Shown one piece after another: positions 45,580 to 53,782 of a DNA stretch of 64,000 nucleotides (position 1 is its first letter; each line of letters opens with the position of its first letter). This DNA is from Candidatus Solibacter sp. (GTDB taxonomy: Bacteria > Acidobacteriota > Terriglobia > Bryobacterales > Bryobacteraceae), in assembly GCA_013822245.1 (NCBI GenBank), contig PNKE01000011.1:62001-126000 (forward strand), written 5' to 3'. The notes under the pieces were generated by a model. The model worked only from the letters and a program-made list of their open reading frames with translations. It was not told the origin of the DNA and did no database searches. Position numbers and translations under genes: made by a program.

Positions 45580-47054
45580 TGCGGCTGGCGGCATTCATCC
45601 TGGCGCTGATGGCGCTGCCGGTTGCGGCGCAGCCGGCGCTGCCCGATACGGCGGAGCTTGAGGCGGAACTCGGGCGGCTGGTGAACATTTTCACGCTGGT
45701 GTCTGACAATGCCGCCGATGTGCAGGCGGCGGACCGGCTGATTTACGGCGGTGCGATTCCGGGGATGCTTTCGAAGCTGGACCCGCATTCGGTGTTTTTC
45801 GATCGCGGCCAGTTTGAACAGTTGCAGCAGATGCAGACGTCGACGGTGAAGGGGTTCGGGTCGATTGTGAGCGTGCTGCCGGGAAGGGTGATTGTCTTGC
45901 AGGTGCAGCCGGGCGCGCCGGCGGAGCGCAACGGGTTGTCGCCGGGCGACGAGATGATGGCGATCAACGGGATCGGGTTGGCCGGGCTGGAGATCGAGCA
46001 GTTGGTGCAACTGCTGGGCATGGCAAGGCAGCAGCCGGTGCAGTTGCAGATCCGGCGGCCGGGCACGGCGGGGCTGCTGACGTTGACGATGACGCCGGCC
46101 GAGTTGCAGTCGCCGAGCGTGGACCGGGTGTTCATGGTGCGGCCGGGCATCGGGCACGTGCGGGCGAACAGCTTTGGGGATGGCACGGCGAAGGAGATCA
46201 AAGAGGCGATCGAGAGGCTGGGCGGGGCGAAGTTGAAGGGGCTGGTGTTGGACTTGCGGGGCAACCCGGGCGGGGTGCTTTCATCGGCGCTGGAGACGGC
46301 GGCGCTGTTCCTGCCGCCGGGGACGAGGCTGATCACGGGACGCGGGCGGGGCAAAGGGGCGCAGGAGATCGACGTGCCGGCCGGGGGCGTTCCGTATGAG
46401 TTCAAGCTGGCAGTGGTGATCGACGCGAAGTCGGCGAGCGGGAGCGAGATTGTGGCCGGGGCGATTCAGGACAACGACCGCGGGACGGTGCTGGGCGAGA
46501 CGAGCTTTGGCAAGGGACTGGTGCAGAGCGTCTACCCGTTGAGCGACGCGACGGGATTGGCGCTGACGACGGCGTTTTACTACACGCCGAGCGGGCGGTC
46601 GATTCAGCGGCCGCTGCGGGAGACGGGCCTGCATCTGGATGGGGGCGGGGCGAGGCCGGAGTACAAGACCAGGGGCGGGCGGACGGTGAGGGGCGGGGGC
46701 GGGATTGAGCCGGATGAGATTGTGGGGCCGCAGATGGTGACGCGGTTCCAGGCGGTGCTGGAGGCGTCGGCGTCGTTTCATACGTTCGCGACTGAGTGGC
46801 TGAAAGGGAACCGCGCGGCGGCTGGTCCGGGGATGGAAGTGACGCCGCAGATGATTGACGAATTCCAGGTGTTCCTTTCGCGGCGCAGCATCAGGCCGAA
46901 CCTGAGCGAGTGGATCGCCGAGCGGCCGTTCATCGCTGCGCGGCTGAAGCAGGAGATTTTGAATCTGGCGGTGAACGTGGCGGCGGGAGACGAGGTGGAG
47001 GCGCAGCGGGACCCGGCGGTTCTGCGGGCGACCGGCGTGATTGAGAAACAGTAA
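45579..47054 (+). CDS. S41 family C-terminal processing peptidase
   Basis: The 491-residue exported protease starts at ATG 45579 (overlap TGATG with ddl); a TTG one codon earlier is possible. Signal peptide MRLAAFILALMALPVAAQ, then a helical region and a PDZ domain (about 90-175, FGSIVSVLPGRVIVLQVQPG and GLSPGDEMMAINGIGL). The protease core has VLDLRGNPGGVLSSALE (about 225) and the catalytic Ser in SASGSEIVAGA with Lys in ETSFGKGLVQS (about 285-315). CtpA-like enzymes trim periplasmic proteins. An added C-terminal helical part follows. Confidence 0.92.
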   Translation: MRLAAFILALMALPVAAQPALPDTAELEAELGRLVNIFTLVSDNAADVQAADRLIYGGAIPGMLSKLDPHSVFFDRGQFEQLQQMQTSTVKGFGSIVSVLPGRVIVLQVQPGAPAERNGLSPGDEMMAINGIGLAGLEIEQLVQLLGMARQQPVQLQIRRPGTAGLLTLTMTPAELQSPSVDRVFMVRPGIGHVRANSFGDGTAKEIKEAIERLGGAKLKGLVLDLRGNPGGVLSSALETAALFLPPGTRLITGRGRGKGAQEIDVPAGGVPYEFKLAVVIDAKSASGSEIVAGAIQDNDRGTVLGETSFGKGLVQSVYPLSDATGLALTTAFYYTPSGRSIQRPLRETGLHLDGGGARPEYKTRGGRTVRGGGGIEPDEIVGPQMVTRFQAVLEASASFHTFATEWLKGNRAAAGPGMEVTPQMIDEFQVFLSRRSIRPNLSEWIAERPFIAARLKQEILNLAVNVAAGDEVEAQRDPAVLRATGVIEKQ

Positions 47055-47056
47055 GT

Positions 47057-48511
47057 CTACGGCTTCGGCTCGGCCATGAGGATCTGCGGGATGGAGAGGG
47101 CGCGGGTGGTGCGGAGGTTGTAATTGTCGATGAGAGGGTAGTCGTCGCTGGTGAGCAGGTAGACGTCGAGGCCGGGGCGCATCTTGTGAGGGAGTGCGTA
47201 TTCGAAGCCCCTGGCGCCGAGCGTGGCCTGGTAGAAGTCGACGGCGGGCCGGAGGAGCCAGGAGATGCCGGTGGTGACGGGTTTGCCCTGTTTGAGGCCG
47301 CGCTGGTTGAGTTCGACGGCGAGGCGGCGGGTTTCGGCGTCGAAGCGCCACATGCGGAAGTAGTTCACCTGGAGTTGCAGGGCGAAGGAGAGCATCAGTG
47401 CGGCGGCGAGCGTACCGGCGGCGATGCGCAGCGCCATGACTGAGCTTGCCGCGAGGCCGAGCAGGACGAGGGCGAACAGGGGGAAGTGGTAGATGCCGGT
47501 ACGGTCGGTGGGGAAGGGCGTGCCGAGGGCGACGTGCATGACGGAGACGGCGAACCAGGCGCCGAGGGCGACGGCGGCGGCGATCAGGATATGGGGCGCG
47601 GTGGTGCGGCGTTGCCAGCCGAGGACGGCGCCGAGCAGCAGGACAGCCGGGTAGACGCCGTAGCCGAAGGCGTGTTTGAGGGGTTCGTTGCCATCGATGG
47701 GGGCGTTGAATTCGCGGATGCCTTCGTTGTGGCCGAGGGTGGTATCGGCGAGGTCGGCGAGGCTCAAGGCGAGGGTGGGTTGGCCGACATAGTAGAGGCC
47801 GGGTTTCAGCATCTTCTTCACCGGGGACATGAAGAAGAGCAGGACCATGACCGCGGCGAAGGCGATGAGCAGGTCGGTCCGGCGGGCCAGGGGTTTAGCG
47901 GGGGTTTCCACGCGCTTCTTCTTTATCTTCCGGGCCGGAGCCGGGGCGGGCGGGGTCCAGAGGGAGAGGAAGAGCGCGGCGAGAAGGGCGACGGGGATGA
48001 CGAAGACGAGGTTGGAGGCGATAGAGAGTCCGAGGGCGGCGCCGGCGGTCCAAAGGGTCTTTCTCTCAAGATCGCCGCCGAGGACGGCGAGCAGGCGGTC
48101 GAAGGCGAAGAAGAAGAAGGCGAGGGCGAGGCCGTAGCCGCGGGCGGCGACCTGGAAGTCCATCACGAGAGGCGATGCGCCGAGGAGGATGACGGATGCG
48201 GGGGCGAGCCAGGAGTGGGCGAAGAGGCGGGTGGAGAGGCGGGTGAGCGTCCAGAGATAGAGCGCGGCGCCGGCGAGAGCGGGGAGGCGGAGGGTGAATT
48301 CGGAGACGCCGGCGATGGAGGTGCTGAGGCGGACGAGCCAGGTGTGGAGGATGTGGTGGTTGGCGTCGTAGGTATTCAGTATGGAGGAGAAGGGCGAGGC
48401 GATGAAGAGACGCCAGGTGTAGGCTTCGTCGTGGGTGATGGATTGGGTCCAGGCGCGGAAGACAGCGACGGCGAAGAGCAGGACGGCGAGGACGGCGGCG
48501 AGCTTTTTCAT
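47057..48511 (-). CDS. multi-pass membrane glycosyltransferase-like protein (GT-C type)
   Basis: The 484-residue protein has about ten to twelve hydrophobic segments. After the first helix, SITHDEAYTW (about residues 24-33) carries the acidic pair found in the first extracytoplasmic loop of GT-C enzymes such as ArnT and PMT, which use lipid-linked sugars. A soluble C-terminal part (about 390-484) follows. The acceptor and sugar are unknown. The start overlaps the stop of the next gene upstream by four bases (ATGA). Confidence 0.72.
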   Translation of the reverse strand: MKKLAAVLAVLLFAVAVFRAWTQSITHDEAYTWRLFIASPFSSILNTYDANHHILHTWLVRLSTSIAGVSEFTLRLPALAGAALYLWTLTRLSTRLFAHSWLAPASVILLGASPLVMDFQVAARGYGLALAFFFFAFDRLLAVLGGDLERKTLWTAGAALGLSIASNLVFVIPVALLAALFLSLWTPPAPAPARKIKKKRVETPAKPLARRTDLLIAFAAVMVLLFFMSPVKKMLKPGLYYVGQPTLALSLADLADTTLGHNEGIREFNAPIDGNEPLKHAFGYGVYPAVLLLGAVLGWQRRTTAPHILIAAAVALGAWFAVSVMHVALGTPFPTDRTGIYHFPLFALVLLGLAASSVMALRIAAGTLAAALMLSFALQLQVNYFRMWRFDAETRRLAVELNQRGLKQGKPVTTGISWLLRPAVDFYQATLGARGFEYALPHKMRPGLDVYLLTSDDYPLIDNYNLRTTRALSIPQILMAEPKP

Positions 48512-49866
48512 CGTTTTTTGCGTTTGGGATTGGAGGTGGCGGGGGCGGAGTCAGGTGATTTCAGGAAGAGGAAGAGGGTGAAGATGAGCAGCGGCATCAT
48601 CTGGAGGACGATGCGGCCGGCGGCGTTCGACAGACGCCCTTGGAGGTCCGAGGCGCTCAAATAGAAGGCGGCGAAATGGCCGGCGGCGAGTGTGGCCACG
48701 GGGATGACGGCCCAGAGTTGGGCGACGGGCCTGCGGAATCCGAGCAGGGCGGCGGAGACGATGAGCAACAGCATCGGATGAGAGGGGAAGCGGCCGAGGC
48801 TGAGGAATTCGTCGAGGAAGAAAGTGAAGATGGACGGGATGCGGGAGACGTCGGCGAGGCGGGCGAGGCTCCACTCCTTGAAGGGCGGGGCGAGCAGGAG
48901 TTTGTAGAGGGCGACGATGAGAGCGGCGGGCAGGGCGGCAAGCAGCCAGGGGAGGGCGGATTTGCGGGCTGCGATGACGATGGCGAGGGCGAGTCCGGCG
49001 GCGAAGACGAGGCCTTCGTCCTTGGTCCAGGCGGCCATGGAGGCGAGCAGGCCGGAGAGGGCGAGAAGGGGCGAGTCCCATTCATCGCCGGCGGCGCGGA
49101 CGGCGGACCAGAGCGCGCCGAGCATGAAGAGCGAGAGCGGGATGTCGGCGTATTGGGCCATGGCGTACTGCCAGAAGGTGACGGTGGACATGAGAACGAG
49201 CGCGCCGAGCGCACCGCTTACCGCGTCGCGGACGGTCCACAATGCGCCGAGCAGGAGCAGGATGAGGGAGATGGCGGCGGCGGCTCCGGCGGTCATGGGC
49301 GTCGTGCCGGCGCCGGCACGGCCGGTCCAGGCCCAGGCCTTGGCGACGAAGCCGGACCAGAGGAGCGGGTATTCGGGATGGCTGCGGCCGATGAGTTCAG
49401 GCGCGGCTGCGCCATTCCAATTGCCGTCGGAGGCGAGGAATTTGGCGCGCAGGTTCCAGATGGCCCAAGCGTCCCGGTCGCCCTGGGGCAGGGCGGTGGA
49501 GCCTTGATAGACGGCGCCGAGGAAGAACGCTCCGCAGACGGCCAGGGCGATCCAGGCGATCCAGGCAAAGCGGAAGCCAGGTGGTTTTTCGACCGGGGCG
49601 GCGCAGCGGCGGCCGCGTTTCCACCACAGGGCGACTCCGGCGGCGAGCCAGATGAGGTCGGCGAGAACGGCGGCGGGGAAGGGATTCAGTCCAGCGGCGA
49701 GGAAGGCGAAGTACAGGCAGGAACCGCCGCCGGCGCCGACAGGGAAGGCCAGGGGGATTTCGAGAAGCCAGCGCGAGGGGCCGTGAGCGCGGCGGCCGGC
49801 GGTGAGGGCGGCGACCCAGAACCAGCCGGCGGCCCAGGCGATGAGCAGCGGCGCGGCGGCGGTCAC
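48508..49866 (-). CDS. multi-pass membrane protein, GT-C glycosyltransferase-like
   Basis: The 452-residue protein has about twelve hydrophobic helices. QGDRDAWAIWNLRAKFLASD (about residues 130-150) is an acidic loop motif after an early helix, the position of the GT-C catalytic Asp, followed by HPEYPLLW. No specific family name can be given. Its start overlaps the small upstream gene by four bases and its stop overlaps the next start; the three genes are one unit. Confidence 0.68.
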   Translation of the reverse strand: MTAAAPLLIAWAAGWFWVAALTAGRRAHGPSRWLLEIPLAFPVGAGGGSCLYFAFLAAGLNPFPAAVLADLIWLAAGVALWWKRGRRCAAPVEKPPGFRFAWIAWIALAVCGAFFLGAVYQGSTALPQGDRDAWAIWNLRAKFLASDGNWNGAAAPELIGRSHPEYPLLWSGFVAKAWAWTGRAGAGTTPMTAGAAAAISLILLLLGALWTVRDAVSGALGALVLMSTVTFWQYAMAQYADIPLSLFMLGALWSAVRAAGDEWDSPLLALSGLLASMAAWTKDEGLVFAAGLALAIVIAARKSALPWLLAALPAALIVALYKLLLAPPFKEWSLARLADVSRIPSIFTFFLDEFLSLGRFPSHPMLLLIVSAALLGFRRPVAQLWAVIPVATLAAGHFAAFYLSASDLQGRLSNAAGRIVLQMMPLLIFTLFLFLKSPDSAPATSNPKRKKR

Positions 49867-50306
49867 TTGCCGGCTCCGCGGCGGTAAAGCACGACGCCCT
49901 GGCCGAGGTCGGCGACGAGATCGAGGCCCTGGACCTTGCCGATGCCGGCGAAGTCCCGGGGGGCGTTGAAGTCGCCCACCCAGAATTCGATGTCCTTGCG
50001 GTTATCATCGAGGATGAGGATCTGGGGCGCGAGGGCGAACTGGGCCGACGTCGCGGCCGACTGTTGCACGACCGAGCCGGGAGTGCGGTCGTTGAAATAG
50101 CCGATGCGGGGTGCGCGGCCTGTCCGATCGGGGATTTGGGCGAAGCGCTCGACGACGTTACGGATGCGGTACGCGTCTCCGGATTTTGACGTCAGCTTTT
50201 CGAACAGCCCGTAGTATTCAATGGACGCGACCACGGCGAGAGCCGAGACGATGGCCACGGCGGCGATGGCGCGGGCGCCGGTGGCGGTAGTTGTTTGGGT
50301 GGACAC
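49863..50306 (-). CDS. small membrane-anchored protein of unknown function
   Basis: The 147-residue protein begins with GTG at 50306 and has one N-terminal helix (residues about 12-30, AIAAVAIVSALAVVASIEYY). The soluble part has alternating beta-like segments (APRIGYFNDRT, FALAPQILILD, KDIEFWVGDFN). No recognised domain. It heads the three-gene membrane cluster, so it probably assists the two GT-C-like proteins. TACAAT lies nine bases before the start. Confidence 0.6.
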   Translation of the reverse strand: MSTQTTTATGARAIAAVAIVSALAVVASIEYYGLFEKLTSKSGDAYRIRNVVERFAQIPDRTGRAPRIGYFNDRTPGSVVQQSAATSAQFALAPQILILDDNRKDIEFWVGDFNAPRDFAGIGKVQGLDLVADLGQGVVLYRRGAGK

Positions 50307-50315
50307 CTTTAGAAA

Positions 50316-50321
50316 ATTGTA
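50316..50321 (-). promoter_or_regulatory. possible -10 box of the membrane cluster
   Basis: TACAAT on the minus strand, nine bases before GTG 50306. No good -35 box. Confidence 0.35.
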
Positions 50322-50337
50322 GCGTTGACAGCGGGCG

Positions 50338-50712
50338 TTACCGCAACGGGCGGGGACGCCGTTCGAGCCTTGCGCGGCGGAGCTCGGCGCGGCGGACCTG
50401 GGCTTCGTTCATGCCGAAGTAGTGGGCGACCTCATGCCAGACGGTCTCTTCGACCAGCCGCCGCAGGTGGGCGGGGGTGCGGGCCATGCGCTCGTGAGGG
50501 CCCTGGTAGATGGTGATGCGGTCGGGCATGGCGGCGAACTCGGCGGTGCTGCGTCCGGTAAGCGGGCGGCCCTGATAGAGGCCGAGCAGGCCCGGCTTCG
50601 GGGGTTCGGGCTCGACGACGAAGAGGACATTGTTCAGCCGCCGCCTGAACGCGGGGGCGACGACGCGTTTGAGCGACTCTTCGACCAGATTGTCGAACTC
50701 CTCTGAATTCAT
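50338..50712 (-). CDS. small zincin-like metallopeptidase
   Basis: The 124-residue protein has the zinc motif HEVAHYFG at residues 93-100 (HExxH), preceded by RRLVEETVW, and ITIYQGPHER before it. This fits the short bacterial metallopeptidase family once called DUF1025. Substrates are unknown. The first 35 residues are helical. Arg-rich C-terminus. TACAAT (revcomp of 50727-50732) is 14 bases before the ATG and may be its -10 box. Confidence 0.85.
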   Translation of the reverse strand: MNSEEFDNLVEESLKRVVAPAFRRRLNNVLFVVEPEPPKPGLLGLYQGRPLTGRSTAEFAAMPDRITIYQGPHERMARTPAHLRRLVEETVWHEVAHYFGMNEAQVRRAELRRARLERRPRPLR

Positions 50713-50786
50713 GCTTGGCTTGCCCTATTGTAGAGAGATGCGTGTGGGGGCCGCTCCGGCGCCCGCCGCGCCTCTTGGGGAAAGAC

Positions 50787-51164
50787 ATGGAAGACACGTC
50801 AAAGGCCGCACGGACGGCCGCCGCGCTGGGCGTCGGCAAGCTCAAGCGGCACATCTTTGTTTGCGCCGACCAGACCAATCCGAAGTGCTGCGCGAAGCAG
50901 GCGGGGCTGGCATCGTGGGAGCGTCTGAAGAGCAGGCTCGCCGAGTTGGGCATGGACAAGGGCGAGGGCGCGGTGTTCCGCACCAAGGCCAACTGCCTGC
51001 GGATATGCGAGCAGGGTCCGGTGGCGGTGGTGTACCCCGAAGGCATCTGGTATCACAGCGTGACGCCGGAGGTGGTGGACCAGATCATCGAGGAGCATCT
51101 GGCGGGCGGGCGTCCGGTGGAGGAGTATATCCTGGCGCGGGACCCGCTGACCGGGGACAAATAA
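50787..51164 (+). CDS. thioredoxin-like [2Fe-2S] ferredoxin
   Basis: The 125-residue protein starts at ATG 50787 with GGGGAAAG upstream; an upstream extension is open but lacks a better start. HIFVCADQTNPKCCAKQ (about residues 22-38) and FRTKANCLRICEQGPVAVVYPEGIWY (about 66-92) contain the cluster cysteines of the thioredoxin-fold ferredoxin family, and the C-terminal VVDQIIEEHLAGGRPVEEYI is a family mark. Electron carrier of unknown partner. The N-terminal 20 residues are an Ala/Lys extension. Confidence 0.88.
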   Translation: MEDTSKAARTAAALGVGKLKRHIFVCADQTNPKCCAKQAGLASWERLKSRLAELGMDKGEGAVFRTKANCLRICEQGPVAVVYPEGIWYHSVTPEVVDQIIEEHLAGGRPVEEYILARDPLTGDK

Positions 51165-51165
51165 T

Positions 51166-51528
51166 CTACCGCGGAATGGGCAGGCCCATCTGCTTGTAGA
51201 TGGATTCGATGAGCTTGATCTTGGTGGTGGCGTCCTTGTTCGCCTTGTCGTACTTGAGGACGTTGCGGTATTGGATGAGCGCCGGGCGGTACTTCTGGCG
51301 GGGCGGAAGGCTTTCGTTGAGAAAGAAGCTGTCGCCGTATTTGAGGTGGGCGTTGGCGAGCGCGGTGCGCGCTTCGGCGCCGGCGGAAGCCTGGATGGGT
51401 TCGAGAATGGCGATGGCTTCGGTGAACTTGCCGGCTTTCACCTTGGCCTCGGCCTCGGCCACTTTGGGGTTGGCGGCGGAGAGCAGGCAGGCTAACGCCA
51501 CGGTTGCACAAATGGTTTTTCCCAGCAT
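51166..51528 (-). CDS. small exported protein with TPR-like helices
   Basis: The 120-residue protein from ATG 51528 has a signal-like N-terminus (MLGKTICATVALACLLSAAN) and then helix pairs resembling a TPR unit (AEAKVKAGKFTEAIAILEPI; RTALANAHLKYGDSFFLNES). It ends two bases after the convergent ferredoxin gene. The frame continues upstream to 51951 but only as shadow of cmk. TACAAT is eight bases before the ATG. Confidence 0.65.
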   Translation of the reverse strand: MLGKTICATVALACLLSAANPKVAEAEAKVKAGKFTEAIAILEPIQASAGAEARTALANAHLKYGDSFFLNESLPPRQKYRPALIQYRNVLKYDKANKDATTKIKLIESIYKQMGLPIPR

Positions 51529-51536
51529 ATGGGTCC

Positions 51537-51542
51537 ATTGTA
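51537..51542 (-). promoter_or_regulatory. possible -10 box of the gene at 51166-51528
   Basis: TACAAT on the minus strand ending eight bases before the ATG. A GC-rich dyad, GCGCGC-CCCG-GCGCGC (51547-51562), lies just upstream between the two divergent genes. Confidence 0.35.
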
Positions 51543-51612
51543 GCGGGCGCGCCCCGGCGCGCGCTTTCGATAGACTGGAACGGATATCCCTGGCGAGCCT
51601 GGAAGAGTCCCT

Positions 51613-52293
51613 TTGCAGAACCGAATCATTGTCGCCATTGACGGCCCGGCCGGGGCCGGCAAAAGCACCATTGCGCGCGCCGTGGCGGCGGCCCTTCACG
51701 CCGTTTACATTGACACGGGCGCGATGTACCGCGCCGTCGCGCTGCGCGCAATCCGCGGCGGGAAAGCGCTCGACGACGAGGGTGCGCTGACGCAGTTGGC
51801 TGAGGAGGCATCCATCGAGTTGGGCGCAGGCGGGCTGGTGCGGCTTGACGGCGAGGACGTGAGCGGCCTGATCCGGACGCCGGAGATCGCGCAGGCGGCA
51901 TCCAAGGTGTCGGCGATCGCCGGGGTGAGGCGGGCGATGGTGGCATCGCAACGGAGGATGGCCGAATCGTGTTCGGTGGTGATGGAAGGGCGCGACATCG
52001 GGACGGTGGTGTTCCCCGAGGCGCAGGTGAAGATCTACCTGGACGCATCGCCGGAGGTGAGGGCGATGCGGCGGGTTCTGGAGATGCGGCAGAAGGGGAT
52101 GAAGGCGGATCCGGCGCAGGTGGAGGAGGAGATCCGGGAGCGCGATTACCGGGACAGCAACAGGGCCGAGGCGCCGTTGACGCAGGCGGCCGGGGCGGTG
52201 TATGTGGACACGTCGCCGATGGGGGTGGACGAGGTGGTGAGTACGCTTTTGCGGATTGCGGGTGAGCGGATTGGAAAGGAAGTGGAAGCGTGA
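51613..52293 (+). CDS. cmk: cytidylate kinase
   Basis: The 226-residue enzyme phosphorylates CMP and dCMP. It starts at TTG 51613, since no ATG precedes the P-loop (IDGPAGAGKSTIA, residues 9-21). VYIDTGAMYRAVALRAI follows, then the CMP-binding MEGRDIGTVVFPEA (about 123-136) and EIRERDYRDSNRAEAPL (about 175-192). Normal length. Its TGA overlaps the GTG of lysC. Confidence 0.94.
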   Translation: MQNRIIVAIDGPAGAGKSTIARAVAAALHAVYIDTGAMYRAVALRAIRGGKALDDEGALTQLAEEASIELGAGGLVRLDGEDVSGLIRTPEIAQAASKVSAIAGVRRAMVASQRRMAESCSVVMEGRDIGTVVFPEAQVKIYLDASPEVRAMRRVLEMRQKGMKADPAQVEEEIRERDYRDSNRAEAPLTQAAGAVYVDTSPMGVDEVVSTLLRIAGERIGKEVEA

Positions 52294-53699
52294 AAGACCT
52301 GCTCGTGATGAAGTTTGGCGGCACCAGCATGGGGTCGGCCGAGAGGATCAAGGGGGCGGCGGCGCTGTGCGAGGAGCAGCACGCCAAGCGCCCTACGGCG
52401 GTGGTGGTGTCGGCGATGTCGAAGGTGACCGACCTGTTGCTGGACACGCTACGCCATGCCGAAGGGGGCGACACGGGCGGGGTGGAGCGCAATCTGGTTG
52501 AACTGGCGGCCAGGCACAAGATCTGCTGCGACGAACTGCTGGAGCGCGGTGTCCGGGCCGCGACGCAGGCGAAGCTGGACGAAATCATCGCCGAGTTCGC
52601 GCGCATCTCGAACGGCGTGCTGATGCTGGGCGAGCGGCCGCCGAAGTCTGTGGACGAGGCGATTGCGGTGGGCGAGCGGCTGAGTTCAACTCTGATCGCC
52701 TCGTACCTGTCGGCGAAGGGGATCGACGCCTTCGCGGTGAATGCGCGGGAGATTGTGGTGACCGACGCGGTGTTCGGGAACGCGTCGCCGCTGATCGACC
52801 AGACGAGAGAGAAGGCGCAGGCGATTCTGGCTCCGGCACTGGAGGGCGGGCGGTTGCCGTTCATCACCGGATTCAACGGCGCGACGCTGGACGGGCGGGC
52901 GACGACGCTGGGGCGGGGCGGATCGGACTTTTCGGCGTCGATTCTGGCGGCTGTGCTGGACGCATCGGAGCTGTGGATCTGGACCGATGTGGACGGCATC
53001 ATGTCGGCCGACCCGAGGCTGGTGAACGACGCCAAGGTGCTGGCCGAGATCACCTACCGCGAAGCGGCCGAACTGGCCTATAACGGCGCGAAGGTGCTGC
53101 ATCCCAGGACGCTGGCGCCTTTGATGGAGAAGGGCATCCCGGTATGGAGCAAGAACAGTTTCAACCCGGAAGCGCCGGGCACGCGGATCGTTGAGGACAC
53201 GCGCGATTCGGGCGGGGGCCCAAGGGCGGTGACGTCGATGACGAATGTGGCGCTGGTGTCGCTTGAGCCGGCCAGCGCGCTGCTGAGCGGGACGAAGGTG
53301 ATGGCGCGGGCCATCGACGCATTGGCGGCGACCAACGCCGAAGTGCTGGCCATGTCGTCGTCCAGCTACCGGCAGAACTTCTGTTTCCTGATCCGGCAGA
53401 GCGAGTTGCCGGCGGTGACGGAGCGCTTGGAGGAGTCGTTTTCGCTGGAACTCGCGCACGGCTACATGCACCCGATCGACGTGGATCTGGATGTCGGCCT
53501 GCTGGCGATTGTCGGCGAGGGGATGAAGGGCCTGGCCGGTTTGGCGGGGCGGATCTTCACGGCGATCAGCCGCGAGCAAGTGAACATAATCGCCATAGCG
53601 CAGGGGTCGAGCGAGTTGACGATCGCGATTGTTGTGCGCAAGGCGGGCGTGGAGAAGGCGGTGAGGGCGGTGCATGCCGAGTGCGGTCTCGGCGGGTAG
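52290..53699 (+). CDS. lysC: aspartate kinase
   Basis: The 469-residue enzyme makes aspartyl phosphate for lysine, threonine and methionine synthesis. KFGGTSMGSAERI (residues 8-20) is the ATP/aspartate signature, TLGRGGSDFSASILAAVLDASELWIWTDVDGIMSADPR (about 208-245) the second core. Two ACT domains lie in the C-terminal third (about 315-469), so feedback control by an amino acid is expected. It is longer than the Bacillus and actinobacterial two-subunit forms and nearer to the monofunctional 450-residue class. GTG start overlaps the cmk stop. Confidence 0.94.
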   Translation: MKDLLVMKFGGTSMGSAERIKGAAALCEEQHAKRPTAVVVSAMSKVTDLLLDTLRHAEGGDTGGVERNLVELAARHKICCDELLERGVRAATQAKLDEIIAEFARISNGVLMLGERPPKSVDEAIAVGERLSSTLIASYLSAKGIDAFAVNAREIVVTDAVFGNASPLIDQTREKAQAILAPALEGGRLPFITGFNGATLDGRATTLGRGGSDFSASILAAVLDASELWIWTDVDGIMSADPRLVNDAKVLAEITYREAAELAYNGAKVLHPRTLAPLMEKGIPVWSKNSFNPEAPGTRIVEDTRDSGGGPRAVTSMTNVALVSLEPASALLSGTKVMARAIDALAATNAEVLAMSSSSYRQNFCFLIRQSELPAVTERLEESFSLELAHGYMHPIDVDLDVGLLAIVGEGMKGLAGLAGRIFTAISREQVNIIAIAQGSSELTIAIVVRKAGVEKAVRAVHAECGLGG

Positions 53700-53704
53700 G
53701 CCAG

Positions 53705-53732
53705 CTGACGGGGCGTCCGGGCTGGATATAAT
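53705..53732 (+). promoter_or_regulatory. promoter of the PpiD/SurA-like gene
   Basis: CTGACG (53705-53710) and a perfect TATAAT (53727-53732) with a 16-base spacer. Leader about 43 bases with AGGAG before the ATG at 53783. Confidence 0.6.
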
Positions 53733-53782
53733 GATAGTTTGGTGCAATCGCGTTCGGATGAACGCACTAGGAGACTGTTTCA

